The notes beneath the pieces were generated by a model. The model was not told the DNA's origin. It saw only the letters and a list, made by a program, of their open reading frames with translations, and ran no database searches. Below, in pieces: positions 34,059 through 43,138 of a DNA stretch of 64,000 bases. This stretch comes from Vibrio coralliilyticus ATCC BAA-450 (GTDB taxonomy: Bacteria; Pseudomonadota; Gammaproteobacteria; Enterobacterales; Vibrionaceae). Where the stretch lies: contig NZ_ACZN01000011.1 of assembly GCF_000176135.1 (NCBI RefSeq), positions 43,771-107,770 on the forward strand, written 5' to 3'. The translations under genes and the position numbers were made by a program. How positions within the stretch are numbered: position 1 is the first letter of the stretch; every line of letters begins with the position of its first letter.

Positions 34059-35063
34059 TTATATAGTGAATGTTTGGTTTATTATTGGAAGTCCAACCTT
34101 AATGAATAAGTTGTAATTGTTTTCTTCTAATTTTGATTTTTTATCAAAAATATTTTCAGATATAATAAGTGCGCATTTATTTATAAATTGAAGGTTGCTT
34201 ATTGTTTTTCCTTTGTAACTTGCACAATCACCTAATGCGTAAATATTGTCTATATTAGTTTTAAGCTGGTTATTGACAATGACTCCATTATTTATATTTA
34301 TATGGCTACCCTCAATAAATCCAACATTAGGTTTTATCCCAATAGTTTCTATAACTAAATCAACAGGTAAGATTTTTTTTTCTTGATTAGAACTGAAATG
34401 TATTTCGTTTGTTGATTTCTCTTTCTTGTATGAGATATCTTCACAATTCTTTAGTACTTTAACGTTCCTTTGTGATAGACGATGTTCAATTTCATTGCTA
34501 ATGCTTTTTGGTGCAGTGTTTTTTAAAATAAGTTCTTTATTGCAAAGAAGGTAAACCTGCTCAAGCTTACAAGAAAGATCATACGCTATCTCGCATCCAA
34601 CAACCCCAGCGCCTACTATCGCTACCGATTTAGCATTTTTTATTCTTTTCAATAGTTTCCTATAGCCTTCAATACAGTTGTAGCTATGGATAAAAAACGT
34701 TGATGTCAAAGATGCAGTGGACTTTTTAGGTGTAGCTCCTGATGCTATGACTAGAGAGTGGAATGCGATTTTTTGGTTATTATCTAGTGCAATGTAGCTT
34801 TCTTCAGTGTTGATCGAAATTACCTGAACATTTGATAATACAGAACATGATAAAGTGGTCTCTATTTCTTTTTTGTTTTTTATATTCAGTGATTGCTCGT
34901 CAAAGTCATTCTTGCATATTAGTGATAGCTTGGGCTTTGTGTACGTATAGCCATCCCCATTAGTGATGAGAATTAGTTCTACTTCTGAGTTAATCTTCCT
35001 GATGGCTTTAGCTGCAGCGATGCCGCTAGCTCCCGTCCCAATTATAACTATCGGCAGTGCCAT
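34059..35063 (-). CDS. NAD(P)H-rubredoxin reductase-like flavoprotein
   Basis: The 334-residue FAD/NAD-linked reductase begins PIVIIGTGASGIAAAKAIRK (FAD dinucleotide fold). The NAD-binding motif is VAIVGAGVVGCEIAYDL and the FAD-ribose motif NIYALGDCA. It lacks redox-active CXXC cysteines. The sequence resembles rubredoxin reductases such as AlkT and E. coli NorW, though with divergent middle sections. First gene of the operon, followed by the rubredoxin gene, so it should reduce that rubredoxin with NAD(P)H. Confidence 0.85.
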   Translation of the reverse strand: MALPIVIIGTGASGIAAAKAIRKINSEVELILITNGDGYTYTKPKLSLICKNDFDEQSLNIKNKKEIETTLSCSVLSNVQVISINTEESYIALDNNQKIAFHSLVIASGATPKKSTASLTSTFFIHSYNCIEGYRKLLKRIKNAKSVAIVGAGVVGCEIAYDLSCKLEQVYLLCNKELILKNTAPKSISNEIEHRLSQRNVKVLKNCEDISYKKEKSTNEIHFSSNQEKKILPVDLVIETIGIKPNVGFIEGSHININNGVIVNNQLKTNIDNIYALGDCASYKGKTISNLQFINKCALIISENIFDKKSKLEENNYNLFIKVGLPIINQTFTI

Positions 35064-35109
35064 TGGGCGTTCCTCAATAATCTATGCATAACATTTAACC
35101 TAATGATTC

Positions 35110-35145
35110 TTATGACTTATTTGTTAGTGTTATGATACATTATGA
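35110..35145. promoter_or_regulatory. Three TTATGA repeats on 10-bp spacing, possible AraC-regulator operator
   Basis: TTATGA occurs at 35110, 35130 and 35140 between the divergent reductase and AraC genes. Offsets of 20 and 10 bp put all three on one face of the helix, as for AraC-type direct-repeat sites. The region is AT-rich, so chance occurrence is not excluded. Confidence 0.35.
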
Positions 35146-35179
35146 ATATAACGATCAATTAAGGCTGTAAGGACGGCTA

Positions 35180-35986
35180 ATGGACTTAAGTGGACAAAAT
35201 ATTCCTGCAAATAAAATGATTGATCTTAGGATTACATCATCTGCTGTAGGCAAAATTATCCATATGGCAAAAGGAATGGAGGAGGACTTTCATGTGCATA
35301 CATGGCATCAGTTGGTTTATCCGGTTACAGGTCTGTTACAGACTCAAGCTAAACAAAGTAAGTTTTTGGTACCGAGGACGACAGCCGTCCTTGTTCCGGC
35401 AGGTGTCGTTCATGCCTCTAGTGCATTGACTGACACAGTATTCTTGGGCATATACATTAATCCTAATATATGCCCTGAGTTTGAACATCGAATTATGTCG
35501 GTTTCAGTCTCTGCGTTTATGCGCGAGCTGATGTTGACCTTAAAGAAAGAGTGCGAATCTGAGTCACTGGATAGTGAAATAAGAACGGCTCGCTTGATTG
35601 AAGTCCTTTACGACCAAATGAAGGAAAGTCAGACGGGAGACTTTAGCTTGTTGATACCTCGTGATAGACGCATTAAGTTAATTTTTGAGAAACTTACTGA
35701 AGAGCCATCTCTAAACTACACGTTGAGCGAGTGGAGTAATGCTGTAGGCGCTACTCAAAGGACATTGACTAGACTGTTTAGCAAAGAATTTAGTACTTCA
35801 TTTTCCTTGTGGAGGCAGCATTTGAGATTAGTTTGTTCTTTGCCATTGCTGGAGGAAGGACTACCCATTCAATCTATATCTCATAAAGTGGGGTATCAAA
35901 ATGATTCTTCCTTTATAAAAGCGTTTAAAGCTAGGTTTGGCATGACTCCTATTCAATTTCGAAACAACCATGAGACTTTGTATTGA
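35180..35986 (+). CDS. AraC-family regulator, probably of the diiron oxygenase operon
   Basis: The 268-residue protein has an N-terminal cupin-like sensor (HVHTWHQLVYPVTGLLQTQ, TAVLVPAGVVHAS). Two C-terminal helix-turn-helix units follow (LSEWSNAVGATQRTLTRLFSKEF and IQSISHKVGYQNDSSFIKAFKARFGMTP). The cupin histidines suggest the NimR/YeaM-like subgroup. It is divergent from the operon that starts with the reductase and shares its AT-rich composition, so it is the likely local regulator. AAGGA precedes the ATG. Confidence 0.88.
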   Translation: MDLSGQNIPANKMIDLRITSSAVGKIIHMAKGMEEDFHVHTWHQLVYPVTGLLQTQAKQSKFLVPRTTAVLVPAGVVHASSALTDTVFLGIYINPNICPEFEHRIMSVSVSAFMRELMLTLKKECESESLDSEIRTARLIEVLYDQMKESQTGDFSLLIPRDRRIKLIFEKLTEEPSLNYTLSEWSNAVGATQRTLTRLFSKEFSTSFSLWRQHLRLVCSLPLLEEGLPIQSISHKVGYQNDSSFIKAFKARFGMTPIQFRNNHETLY

Positions 35987-36013
35987 CGCTCGATTAATAA
36001 ATGGATGCAATAA

Positions 36014-36036
36014 AAAGCAGGCCATTGGCCTGCTTT
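36014..36036 (-). terminator. Terminator of gorA
   Basis: AAAGCAGGCC ATT GGCCTGCTTT is a 10-bp stem followed on the minus strand by TTATTG. It also lies after the AraC gene on the plus strand. Confidence 0.8.
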
Positions 36037-36050
36037 GTCGTTTGGTTTGA

Positions 36051-37406
36051 TTAACGCATGGTAACAAACTCTTCTGAGCCCGTTGGGTGGATAGCCACCA
36101 CAGAGTCAAAGTCTGCTTTGGTTGCGCCCATCTTCATTGCAACGCCGAAGCCTTGGATCATTTCATCTACCGTGAAGCCGATACCGTGTAGGCCTACTAC
36201 GGTTTCTTCTTCACCGGCACAGACCAGTTTCATCTTACATGGTTGGCGATGCTTAGTGACCGCTGTGTACATTGCGGTAAAGCCAGACGTATAGACTTTG
36301 ATGTTGTCTTTGCCGTACTTCTCTTCAGCTTCTTGGGTTGTCAGGCCGATAGTGCCGATTGGCGGGTGGCTAAATACCACCGTTGGTACTAGGTTGTAGT
36401 CCATCTTGGCTTCTGGCTTGTTGTTAAACAGGCGCTCAGATAGCTGACGACCTGCTTTAACGGCCACTGGCGTTAGCTCGATACCGCCTTCCATGATGTC
36501 GCCGACACAGTAGATACCAGGCACGTTGGTCGCTTGGTATTCATCAACTTTGATGTAACCACGGTCATTAGTTTCAACACCCGTTGATGCTAGGTTAATC
36601 GCATCGGTTGCTGGATGACGACCAATAGCCCAGATCAGTGTATCGACGTTTTGCGTGTTGCCGTTCTCTAGGTGAAGCGTCAGGCTGCCATCGGCTTCCT
36701 TAACCACTTCTTTTGGCACTGAGTGGGTGTGTAGTGTTGGGCCTTCCGCTTCCATCACTTCAACCAGCGTCTCGATGATCATTGGATCAAAGCTACGCAG
36801 TGGTGATTCTTTACGGCAGAAAAGGTGAGTGTCTGTGCCAAGAGCGCTAAGTACGCCAGCAATTTCAACGGCGATGTAACCAGCACCAATAACCGCTACG
36901 CGTTTTGGTTGCTCGCTTAGTTCGAAGAAACCGTTTGAATCGATGCCGTGCTCTGCACCTGGGATGTTAGGAATCGTTGGACGACCACCTACAGCGATTA
37001 GGATGTGATCGGCGGTGTAGTGCTCGCCGTTCACTTCAACGGTTTTCTCGTCAACAAACTTAGCGAAGCCTTTAATAACATTGACTTTGTTGTTGCCAAG
37101 TACGCGATCGTAAGATTGGTGAATACGACCGATGTAAGCTTGACGACTTTCAACCAGTTTGCTCCAGTCAAAGCCTTTCACGTCAACGTCAAAACCATAG
37201 TCTTCAGCGTATAGGTTCATCGCTTCAGCCACCTGAGCACCATGCCACATGACTTTCTTCGGTACACAACCTACGTTTACACACGTGCCGCCTAGATCCT
37301 GAGCTTCAATCAGCGCAACTTTAGCACCATACATCGCTGCTCGGTTTGCTGAAGCAATACCACCACTACCGCCACCGATACAGATATAGTCAAAATGAGT
37401 CGCCAT
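36051..37406 (-). CDS. gorA: Glutathione reductase
   Basis: The 451-residue flavoprotein starts [19 protein letters not shown]. The redox-active disulfide is C42-C47 in [13 protein letters not shown], at the same positions as in E. coli Gor. NAD(P)H-binding [17 protein letters not shown] and C-terminal HPTGSEE (catalytic His) are present. It uses NADPH to regenerate reduced glutathione. The ATG at 37404-37406 has GGAG six bases upstream; four extra residues in the longer ORF are unlikely. Single gene, between the AT-rich island and rlmJ. Confidence 0.96.
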   Translation of the reverse strand: MATHFDYICIGGGSGGIASANRAAMYGAKVALIEAQDLGGTCVNVGCVPKKVMWHGAQVAEAMNLYAEDYGFDVDVKGFDWSKLVESRQAYIGRIHQSYDRVLGNNKVNVIKGFAKFVDEKTVEVNGEHYTADHILIAVGGRPTIPNIPGAEHGIDSNGFFELSEQPKRVAVIGAGYIAVEIAGVLSALGTDTHLFCRKESPLRSFDPMIIETLVEVMEAEGPTLHTHSVPKEVVKEADGSLTLHLENGNTQNVDTLIWAIGRHPATDAINLASTGVETNDRGYIKVDEYQATNVPGIYCVGDIMEGGIELTPVAVKAGRQLSERLFNNKPEAKMDYNLVPTVVFSHPPIGTIGLTTQEAEEKYGKDNIKVYTSGFTAMYTAVTKHRQPCKMKLVCAGEEETVVGLHGIGFTVDEMIQGFGVAMKMGATKADFDSVVAIHPTGSEEFVTMR

Positions 37407-37579
37407 TACTTTCTCCAATTATTGCGGGATTAAGGCGCTGTGCGACATGTGTTGCCCAGTCGCAAGCTCCCTGCGAGTTTTAATTCATTGTCTTTGATAT
37501 GGAGGATAGATCGGTTGAACTCAATCTACCCTGTTTAATTTTTCTTCGGCCTGCGCTGTACATTGAGCGCGAGTGTCCG

Positions 37580-38419
37580 TTATTCCGGTACAATCCAGTC
37601 TACTTTGAAATGACCGGTTGCAGGCGCAATTGCTTCTTTGAGGAAAGGCAGAATGGCGTTCATCTGGCTTTCCAGCTTCCATGGAGGATTAATCACAATC
37701 ATGCCTGAGGCGGTCATCCCGTGTTCATTGCTGTCCGCCGCAACACCTAATTCAATTTGTAAGATCTTACGGATGCCAAGGCCTTCAAGACCTTCAATCA
37801 TGTCTTCAATGTCGCAGCGATTAACGACCGGATACCAGATAGCATAGATCCCCGTGGCCCAGCGTTTATAGCTCTGATAAATCGCTTGGACGACATCACG
37901 GTATTCCTTCGCCAGCTCGTAAGGTGGGTCAATCAGTACCAGACCACGACGCTCCTGCGGCGGTAAGCTCGCCTTCAAACGCTTGAAGCCATCTTCCTTA
38001 TAGATGCTGACCTGACGGTCGCGATGGAACTCTTGTTCTAATAACGGGTAGTCACTTGGGTGAAGTTCCGTTAATACCATGCGGTCCTGTGGACGCAGAT
38101 GCGCGCGAGCGACACGCGGCGAGCCTGGGTAGTAACGCAGTTTGTCACCGTTGTTCAGTGTCTGAATCGATTCAAGGTAGCTTTGGATTTCTTCTGGAAT
38201 CTCAGTTTGTTGCCAGACACGCGCGATACCGTGTTTGTATTCACCTGTCTTTTCTGACCATTCGTGGGTTAAGTCATAGCGACCCACTCCTGAGTGGGTA
38301 TCATGGTAAACAAATGGCTTATCTTTTTGCTTGAGCGCGTTGAGGATAAGGCTTTGAACAATATGCTTAACCACGTCAGCATGGTTGCCTGCGTGGAAAC
38401 TGTGGCGATAACTTAACAA
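37580..38419 (-). CDS. rlmJ: RlmJ, 23S rRNA m6A2030 methyltransferase
   Basis: The 279-residue protein starts MLSYRHSFHAGNHADVVKHIV, the RlmJ hallmark. The methyltransferase motif GLVLIDPPYE carries the DPPY catalytic signature. It methylates adenine 2030 of 23S rRNA at N6. Length is as in E. coli (280). Divergent from prlC, as in many gammaproteobacteria. Confidence 0.95.
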   Translation of the reverse strand: MLSYRHSFHAGNHADVVKHIVQSLILNALKQKDKPFVYHDTHSGVGRYDLTHEWSEKTGEYKHGIARVWQQTEIPEEIQSYLESIQTLNNGDKLRYYPGSPRVARAHLRPQDRMVLTELHPSDYPLLEQEFHRDRQVSIYKEDGFKRLKASLPPQERRGLVLIDPPYELAKEYRDVVQAIYQSYKRWATGIYAIWYPVVNRCDIEDMIEGLEGLGIRKILQIELGVAADSNEHGMTASGMIVINPPWKLESQMNAILPFLKEAIAPATGHFKVDWIVPE

Positions 38420-38479
38420 AATGACACTCTCTAACTGGTGACAACACCGGGTAATTTAATAGCTGTAGTATACGTCACT

Positions 38480-38506
38480 ATTGAAAATTGCTGAACCTAC
38501 CTATAT
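38480..38506 (+). promoter_or_regulatory. Candidate sigma-32 (heat-shock) promoter of prlC
   Basis: ATTGAAA and ACCTATAT are 12 bp apart and resemble CTTGAAA-N11-16-CCCCATNT. E. coli prlC (opdA) is heat-shock controlled. About 75 bp upstream of the start codon. Confidence 0.4.
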
Positions 38507-38581
38507 TTACTATTTAAGACGAACGAGAAATAACAAAGACGAACCCGTCAGTTCGCTTTTTGCCAATAAAAGGAATGCTTT

Positions 38582-40624
38582 ATGTCTAATCCTCTTCTGA
38601 GCTTTACCGATTTGCCCCCGTTTTCTGAAATCAAACCTGAACATGTGAAACCAGCCGTTGAACAGGCGATTGCAGACTGCCGGGCGAAAATCGATCTGGT
38701 ACTGGAAGGAAACAGCGACCCAAGTTGGGAAAATGTCGTTGCGCCGATTGAAGAAGTGGATGATCACCTAAGCCGCCTTTGGTCACCTGTGAGCCATATG
38801 AACTCGGTGATGAACAGTGATGAATTGCGTGAAGCGTATGAAAGCTGCTTACCTCTTTTGTCCGAATACGGCACTTGGGTAGGGCAGCACAAAGGGTTGT
38901 TTGAGGCATATAAGGCAATTAAAGCGAGTGAGGCATTCGCTGGGCTGACTCAGGCACAGCAGAAAACCATCACAGACTCCCTGCGTGATTTTGAGTTGTC
39001 AGGCATTGGTCTGCCAGCCGACGAACAGCACCGCTACGGTGAAATCAGTAAGCGCATGTCTGAGTTGGGTTCTAAGTTCTCTAACAATGTGTTGGACGCG
39101 ACCATGGGGTGGGCCAAACACATTGAAGATGAAAAACAATTGGCAGGTATGCCGGAGTCTGCACTGGCGGCAGCCAAAGCAGCGGCAGAGTCCAAAGAGC
39201 TGGATGGTTACCTGCTAACGCTGGATATCCCATCTTACCTTCCGGTGATGACTTACTGTGACAATCAGGAATTACGTAAAGAGCTCTATGAAGCTTACGT
39301 CACTCGTGCCTCGGATCGTGGCCCGAAAGCGGGCGAGTGGGACAACAGTGAAATCATTAACGAGCAGTTGAAGCTGCGTTATGAAATCGCCCGTATGTTA
39401 GGTTTCAATACCTTCAGTGAGAAGTCTCTGGCGACTAAAATGGCAGAAAACCCATCGCAAGTGTTGGGCTTCCTCAATGATCTTGCCAGCAAAGCCAAGC
39501 CGCAAGGCGAGCGTGAAGTTGAAGAGTTGCGCCAGTTTGCTAAGAGCGAGTTTGGTGTTGAAGAACTCAACCTTTGGGACATTGCTTACTACAGCGAAAA
39601 GCAGAAGCAGCACTTGTTCCAGATTTCTGACGAAGAGCTACGTCCTTACTTCCCAGAACAAAGAGCGGTAAGTGGCTTGTTTGAAGTTCTGAAGCGTGTG
39701 TTTGGTATGAATGTCAAAGAGCGAGAGGGCGTTGATGTTTGGCATGAGTCAGTGCGATTCTTTGATATTTTTGATGCCAACGATCAGCTTCGAGGCAGCT
39801 TCTACCTTGACCTGTATGCGCGTGAACACAAGCGCGGCGGTGCCTGGATGGACGAATGCCGTGTACGTCGTATCAATGCGAAAGGTGAGCTGCAATCACC
39901 AGTGGCGTATCTGACCTGTAACTTTAACAAACCGGTTGGTGACAAGCCTGCGCTGTTTACTCACGATGAAGTCGTGACTTTATTCCACGAGTTTGGCCAC
40001 GGTATTCACCACATGCTGACTCAGGTCGATACTGGCGCAGTTTCGGGCATCAACGGTGTACCGTGGGATGCGGTAGAGTTGCCAAGTCAGTTCCTAGAGA
40101 ACTGGTGTTGGGAAGAAGAGGCGCTGGCGTTTATCTCTGGTCACTTCGAAACGGGCGAACCACTGCCAAAAGAAATGCTGGATAAGATGCTGGCCGCAAA
40201 GAACTTCCAGTCGGCGATGTTTATTCTTCGTCAACTCGAGTTTGGTTTGTTTGATTTCACGCTGCACACTGAATTTGACCCTGAAATCGGTCCTCGCGTG
40301 CTGGAAACACTGGCGGATGTGAAATCTAAGGTCGCTGTCTTGCCAAGTCTGGAGTGGAACCGATTCTCGCACAGCTTTAGCCATATCTTTGCTGGTGGTT
40401 ACAGTGCAGGCTATTACAGCTACCTGTGGGCGGAAGTACTTTCTTCAGATGCTTTCTCACGCTTTGAAGAAGAAGGCATTTTTAATACCGATACCGGTAA
40501 GAGCTTCCTAAATAACATTCTCGAAATGGGTGGCAGTGAAGAGCCAATGGAGTTGTTCAAGCGATTCCGTGGTCGTGAGCCGCAAATCGATGCCTTGCTG
40601 CGTCATTCAGGGATTCGTGCTTAA
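38582..40624 (+). CDS. prlC: Oligopeptidase A (M3 family zinc peptidase)
   Basis: The 680-residue cytoplasmic peptidase has the M3 zinc motif HEFGHGIHH and a second glutamate ligand downstream (the ELPSQFLENW region). It degrades signal peptides and short peptides released by ATP-dependent proteases. Length equals E. coli PrlC. It is followed by a strong terminator shared with the bufferin operon. Confidence 0.95.
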   Translation: MSNPLLSFTDLPPFSEIKPEHVKPAVEQAIADCRAKIDLVLEGNSDPSWENVVAPIEEVDDHLSRLWSPVSHMNSVMNSDELREAYESCLPLLSEYGTWVGQHKGLFEAYKAIKASEAFAGLTQAQQKTITDSLRDFELSGIGLPADEQHRYGEISKRMSELGSKFSNNVLDATMGWAKHIEDEKQLAGMPESALAAAKAAAESKELDGYLLTLDIPSYLPVMTYCDNQELRKELYEAYVTRASDRGPKAGEWDNSEIINEQLKLRYEIARMLGFNTFSEKSLATKMAENPSQVLGFLNDLASKAKPQGEREVEELRQFAKSEFGVEELNLWDIAYYSEKQKQHLFQISDEELRPYFPEQRAVSGLFEVLKRVFGMNVKEREGVDVWHESVRFFDIFDANDQLRGSFYLDLYAREHKRGGAWMDECRVRRINAKGELQSPVAYLTCNFNKPVGDKPALFTHDEVVTLFHEFGHGIHHMLTQVDTGAVSGINGVPWDAVELPSQFLENWCWEEEALAFISGHFETGEPLPKEMLDKMLAAKNFQSAMFILRQLEFGLFDFTLHTEFDPEIGPRVLETLADVKSKVAVLPSLEWNRFSHSFSHIFAGGYSAGYYSYLWAEVLSSDAFSRFEEEGIFNTDTGKSFLNNILEMGGSEEPMELFKRFRGREPQIDALLRHSGIRA

Positions 40625-40642
40625 GCACTGAGCTTTGAAACT

Positions 40643-40673
40643 AAAAACGCCCTCCAATTAGGAGGGCGTTTTT
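40643..40673. terminator. Bidirectional terminator of prlC and the bufferin operon
   Basis: AAAAACGCCCTCC AATTA GGAGGGCGTTTTT works in both directions between the convergent genes. Confidence 0.92.
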
Positions 40674-40682
40674 GTATTGGGT

Positions 40683-41138
40683 TTAACCTTGTAGCTTACT
40701 CTTAAGCAGCTTATCCAGAGAAACCAAGCCCGGTCCCCAGACTACGACGTTGAGAATCATCAGGCCCCAGAGCTGATGGTCGTAGAAGCCTTTCTCCCAC
40801 AGCAGCGGGTAGGAAACGACGGCAATGATATTGAATACGAACAAGATGGCCGCCATTGGGCGGGTCAACAGGCCGAATGCTAAGAAAGCAGGCAGAATAA
40901 GCTCGGCGGCGGTACCGATGTAAGCGGCCAGCTCCCAAGGTAAAATTGGCACCTGATATTCGTACTCAAATAGGTACAGAGTACTGTCCCAAGAAGCAAT
41001 TTTAGTTAGGCCAGAATTGAAGAAGACCCAGGCAACCCAGAGTCGACAAAACAGTAGCAGCAGTGGCACAAAGACGCATTGGGCTTTATCGACTAAGGCG
41101 TCGTAGCTCTCGATCATGTTTTTTATTGCGTTAGACAT
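40683..41138 (-). CDS. bufD: BufD-like DoxX-family membrane protein
   Basis: The 151-residue protein has four membrane helices in the DoxX pattern (LLFCRLWVAWVFFNSGLTKI, ELILPAFLAFGLLTRPMAAILF). Last gene of the bufA-bufB-bufC-bufD operon, where DoxX proteins recur in bufferin clusters. Their exact role is unclear; a redox or export function has been suggested. It lies 17 bp after bufC. Confidence 0.8.
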   Translation of the reverse strand: MSNAIKNMIESYDALVDKAQCVFVPLLLLFCRLWVAWVFFNSGLTKIASWDSTLYLFEYEYQVPILPWELAAYIGTAAELILPAFLAFGLLTRPMAAILFVFNIIAVVSYPLLWEKGFYDHQLWGLMILNVVVWGPGLVSLDKLLKSKLQG

Positions 41139-41155
41139 AGTAACAATCCTTATTC

Positions 41156-41917
41156 TTATTGGGCGAGAGAAAACCCAGAAATTAACTGGTTCTCCAGTAG
41201 TACTCCCAGATAAGGTAGGTGCGTTTCAGGGATTTCCCCTAGCGTGCAACCTGAGCTGAGATACTGAAGCAGTTCAAAAGGCAGCTGATCGAGCGACATA
41301 GTCCAACATTGACCGTCGGGTTGACTGATGATCACGCCATATTCGGCCTGATTGAGCGTCAGCTGTTCGAAATCATTATTCTCAATGGCCAGACGCAGCG
41401 AGTACACCGCGTAGGGCGAATGAAAAGGCAAAGTGCCGGGCGAAAGATGAAAATGGATGTAAGGCTGCTGCTGCTCTGCGACTTCCGCTAGGCGAGCAAT
41501 TGGCAAAATAGCTTCTGGTGTTTTGACACCACCTTGAAGCTGTTGAGATAGGTCGATTTGCCATTCAAAACGTGCCACATCCGCAGCATAAGGCGCAGCC
41601 TCAACCACTGCAGGGAAGGCTTCTATGGTAGTCACGAAATGTTCACCATAGTAAGTCACGTCACCAGAACGAAGAGGGTGGTTGAGCACATGCTGACGAG
41701 CTAATTGTTCAAAGCACTCTTCACCCACCAGCGCCAGTACCATAGGGTAAGTAGCCTGAAGTACTTCGCTTAAGCTGATGATGAAATTGTTGCGGTAAAT
41801 CTGCATTCGTTCGTCGGCACTGAAGGTATCAGAGCAGATATCACAGGCATCACCCGTCGCCTGATAGTGCAGAGCGCTGGCGAAGTTTTTTTGCAGTTCT
41901 GCTAGAGATTGAGTCAT
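41156..41917 (-). CDS. bufC: BufC (HvfC/DUF2063-type), partner of the MNIO RiPP maturase
   Basis: The 253-residue protein has the DUF2063 pattern: N-terminal ELQKNFASALHYQ..., then DERMQIYRNNFIISLSEVLQATYPMVLALVGEECF and FVTTIEAFPAVVEAAPYAADVARFEWQ. HvfC-type proteins form a complex with the MNIO enzyme and help recruit the precursor peptide. The ATG overlaps the bufB stop by four bases. Confidence 0.88.
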   Translation of the reverse strand: MTQSLAELQKNFASALHYQATGDACDICSDTFSADERMQIYRNNFIISLSEVLQATYPMVLALVGEECFEQLARQHVLNHPLRSGDVTYYGEHFVTTIEAFPAVVEAAPYAADVARFEWQIDLSQQLQGGVKTPEAILPIARLAEVAEQQQPYIHFHLSPGTLPFHSPYAVYSLRLAIENNDFEQLTLNQAEYGVIISQPDGQCWTMSLDQLPFELLQYLSSGCTLGEIPETHLPYLGVLLENQLISGFSLAQ

Positions 41918-42774
41918 GACGCCTTTCTCCCCTGCAGAGCGTCAAACTGAATCAGCCTCTCACTGGCTTTATGGCATTCTGCCAGTAACACGTCAGGCTG
42001 AGGAATATCCAGATCCCATTCAATCAGTGTATGGCGCGGACCGTGAGTCGCCAGCCATTGTTCGTATAGTGTCCACACTTCATCAGAAACAGGTTGGCTG
42101 TGGGTATCAATCCAGATTTCACCTTTTTCCAACTGCTTAATCGTAAAGCCTGCCAAATGAATTTCATCGACTTTATCGGCGGGAATCGCGTTGATATAGG
42201 TCTGGCTATCGAAACCGTGGTTAAAGGCGGAAACGTGAATATTGTTGAGATCAAGCAGTAGTCGGCAATCGGTGCGCTTCTGTACTTCAGCCAGAAATTC
42301 CCACTCGTCAATCGTAGAGTGAGCAAACTTCACGTAGCTCGATGGGTTTTCTATCAGCATTGGGCGCTGAATATAATCCTGAACTTCGATGACATTGCGA
42401 CAAAACACTTCCAAGGCTTCTTCTGTATAAGGCAGTGGCAGAAGATCATTGAAATAGTGGCCGCCATTTTCACTCCAGCTGAGATGATCGGAGACCAAAA
42501 ATGGGTTGACCTCATCAATGAGCGATTTGAGTTGTTTAAGGTGATTAGGGTTGACTCTTTCAACGCTGCCCAGTGATAAACCAATACCGTGACAGCTGAT
42601 CTGGTAGTCATCCATCAGTTTGCGCAGGCTTTGTCTGGCTGGTGAGTAGGGCTGAAAGTAGTTTTCACTGTGGATCTCCAACCAAGATAAGGCGGGCTTA
42701 TTGTCAGTGAAATAATCGATATGAGGAGAGCGCAGTCCTACACCCACCTGGTCGTGGTAGTTGTCCTTATTCAC
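41914..42774 (-). CDS. bufB: BufB, multinuclear iron-dependent oxidative (MNIO, DUF692) RiPP maturase
   Basis: The 286-residue TIM-barrel enzyme carries the expected DUF692 metal-site pattern: ISCHGIGLSLGS, LVSDHLSWSE, LIENPSSYV, LLLDLNNIHVSAFNH, IHLAGF, WIDTHSQPV and LIEWD. In known systems these enzymes convert cysteines of a precursor to thiooxazole or oxazolone/thioamide groups. The GTG start (42772-42774) has AGGA seven bases upstream. It follows bufA after a hairpin and overlaps bufC. Confidence 0.9.
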   Translation of the reverse strand: MNKDNYHDQVGVGLRSPHIDYFTDNKPALSWLEIHSENYFQPYSPARQSLRKLMDDYQISCHGIGLSLGSVERVNPNHLKQLKSLIDEVNPFLVSDHLSWSENGGHYFNDLLPLPYTEEALEVFCRNVIEVQDYIQRPMLIENPSSYVKFAHSTIDEWEFLAEVQKRTDCRLLLDLNNIHVSAFNHGFDSQTYINAIPADKVDEIHLAGFTIKQLEKGEIWIDTHSQPVSDEVWTLYEQWLATHGPRHTLIEWDLDIPQPDVLLAECHKASERLIQFDALQGRKAS

Positions 42775-42805
42775 GAACTCTTCCTATGCGAGTAAAACAA
42801 AAATA

Positions 42806-42835
42806 AAGGCGACCGGGTTGAGCCTAGGTCGCCTT
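42806..42835 (-). terminator. Intra-operon hairpin between the bufferin precursor and maturase genes
   Basis: On the minus strand AAGGCGACC pairs with GGTCGCCTT and is followed by TATTTTTGTTTT. A partial terminator here would give more precursor mRNA than maturase mRNA, common in RiPP operons. Confidence 0.75.
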
Positions 42836-42845
42836 ATCCAATCTA

Positions 42846-43106
42846 TTAAGAAGACTGAGTGCTACCGCCAGCTAGCTTGCCACATAGTCCTTTAGGAACG
42901 ACTACGAAGGCATCTTTCTGGTTATCTTCTTTTGCAGTACCTGCACAAGAACTGGTTTTGGTTGCACAATCATTTTTACCTGCTTTTGAAACGCCGTAGC
43001 ATTTCTCTTTCTCTGCAGCAACAGCAGGTGCTGCAGTGAGCATTGTGCCACCTAGAGCTAGTAGACCAGTAACAGCAGCAGTAACAGCAAGATTAGACTT
43101 TTTCAT
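42846..43106 (-). CDS. bufA: BufA1-type bufferin precursor peptide (DUF2282)
   Basis: The 86-residue precursor has a Sec-type signal peptide (residues 1-31, ending APAVAA). The core contains four cysteines, C36, C47, C54 and C75, in the bufferin pattern [27 protein letters not shown] and [12 protein letters not shown]. Bufferins are periplasmic, MNIO-modified peptides that bind copper and protect against it. First gene of bufABCD. GAGGA-rich leader before the ATG, and a nested inverted repeat further upstream. Confidence 0.9.
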   Translation of the reverse strand: MKKSNLAVTAAVTGLLALGGTMLTAAPAVAAEKEKCYGVSKAGKNDCATKTSSCAGTAKEDNQKDAFVVVPKGLCGKLAGGSTQSS

Positions 43107-43138
43107 AGTAATTTCCTCAGACTTTTCCTTTCTTAGTG

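Noticed and set aside
30300..36050. Integrase, transposase or attachment-site repeats flanking the AT-rich cassette
   Set aside because: I found no such gene or repeat at either edge, so the transfer idea rests on composition and gene content only.
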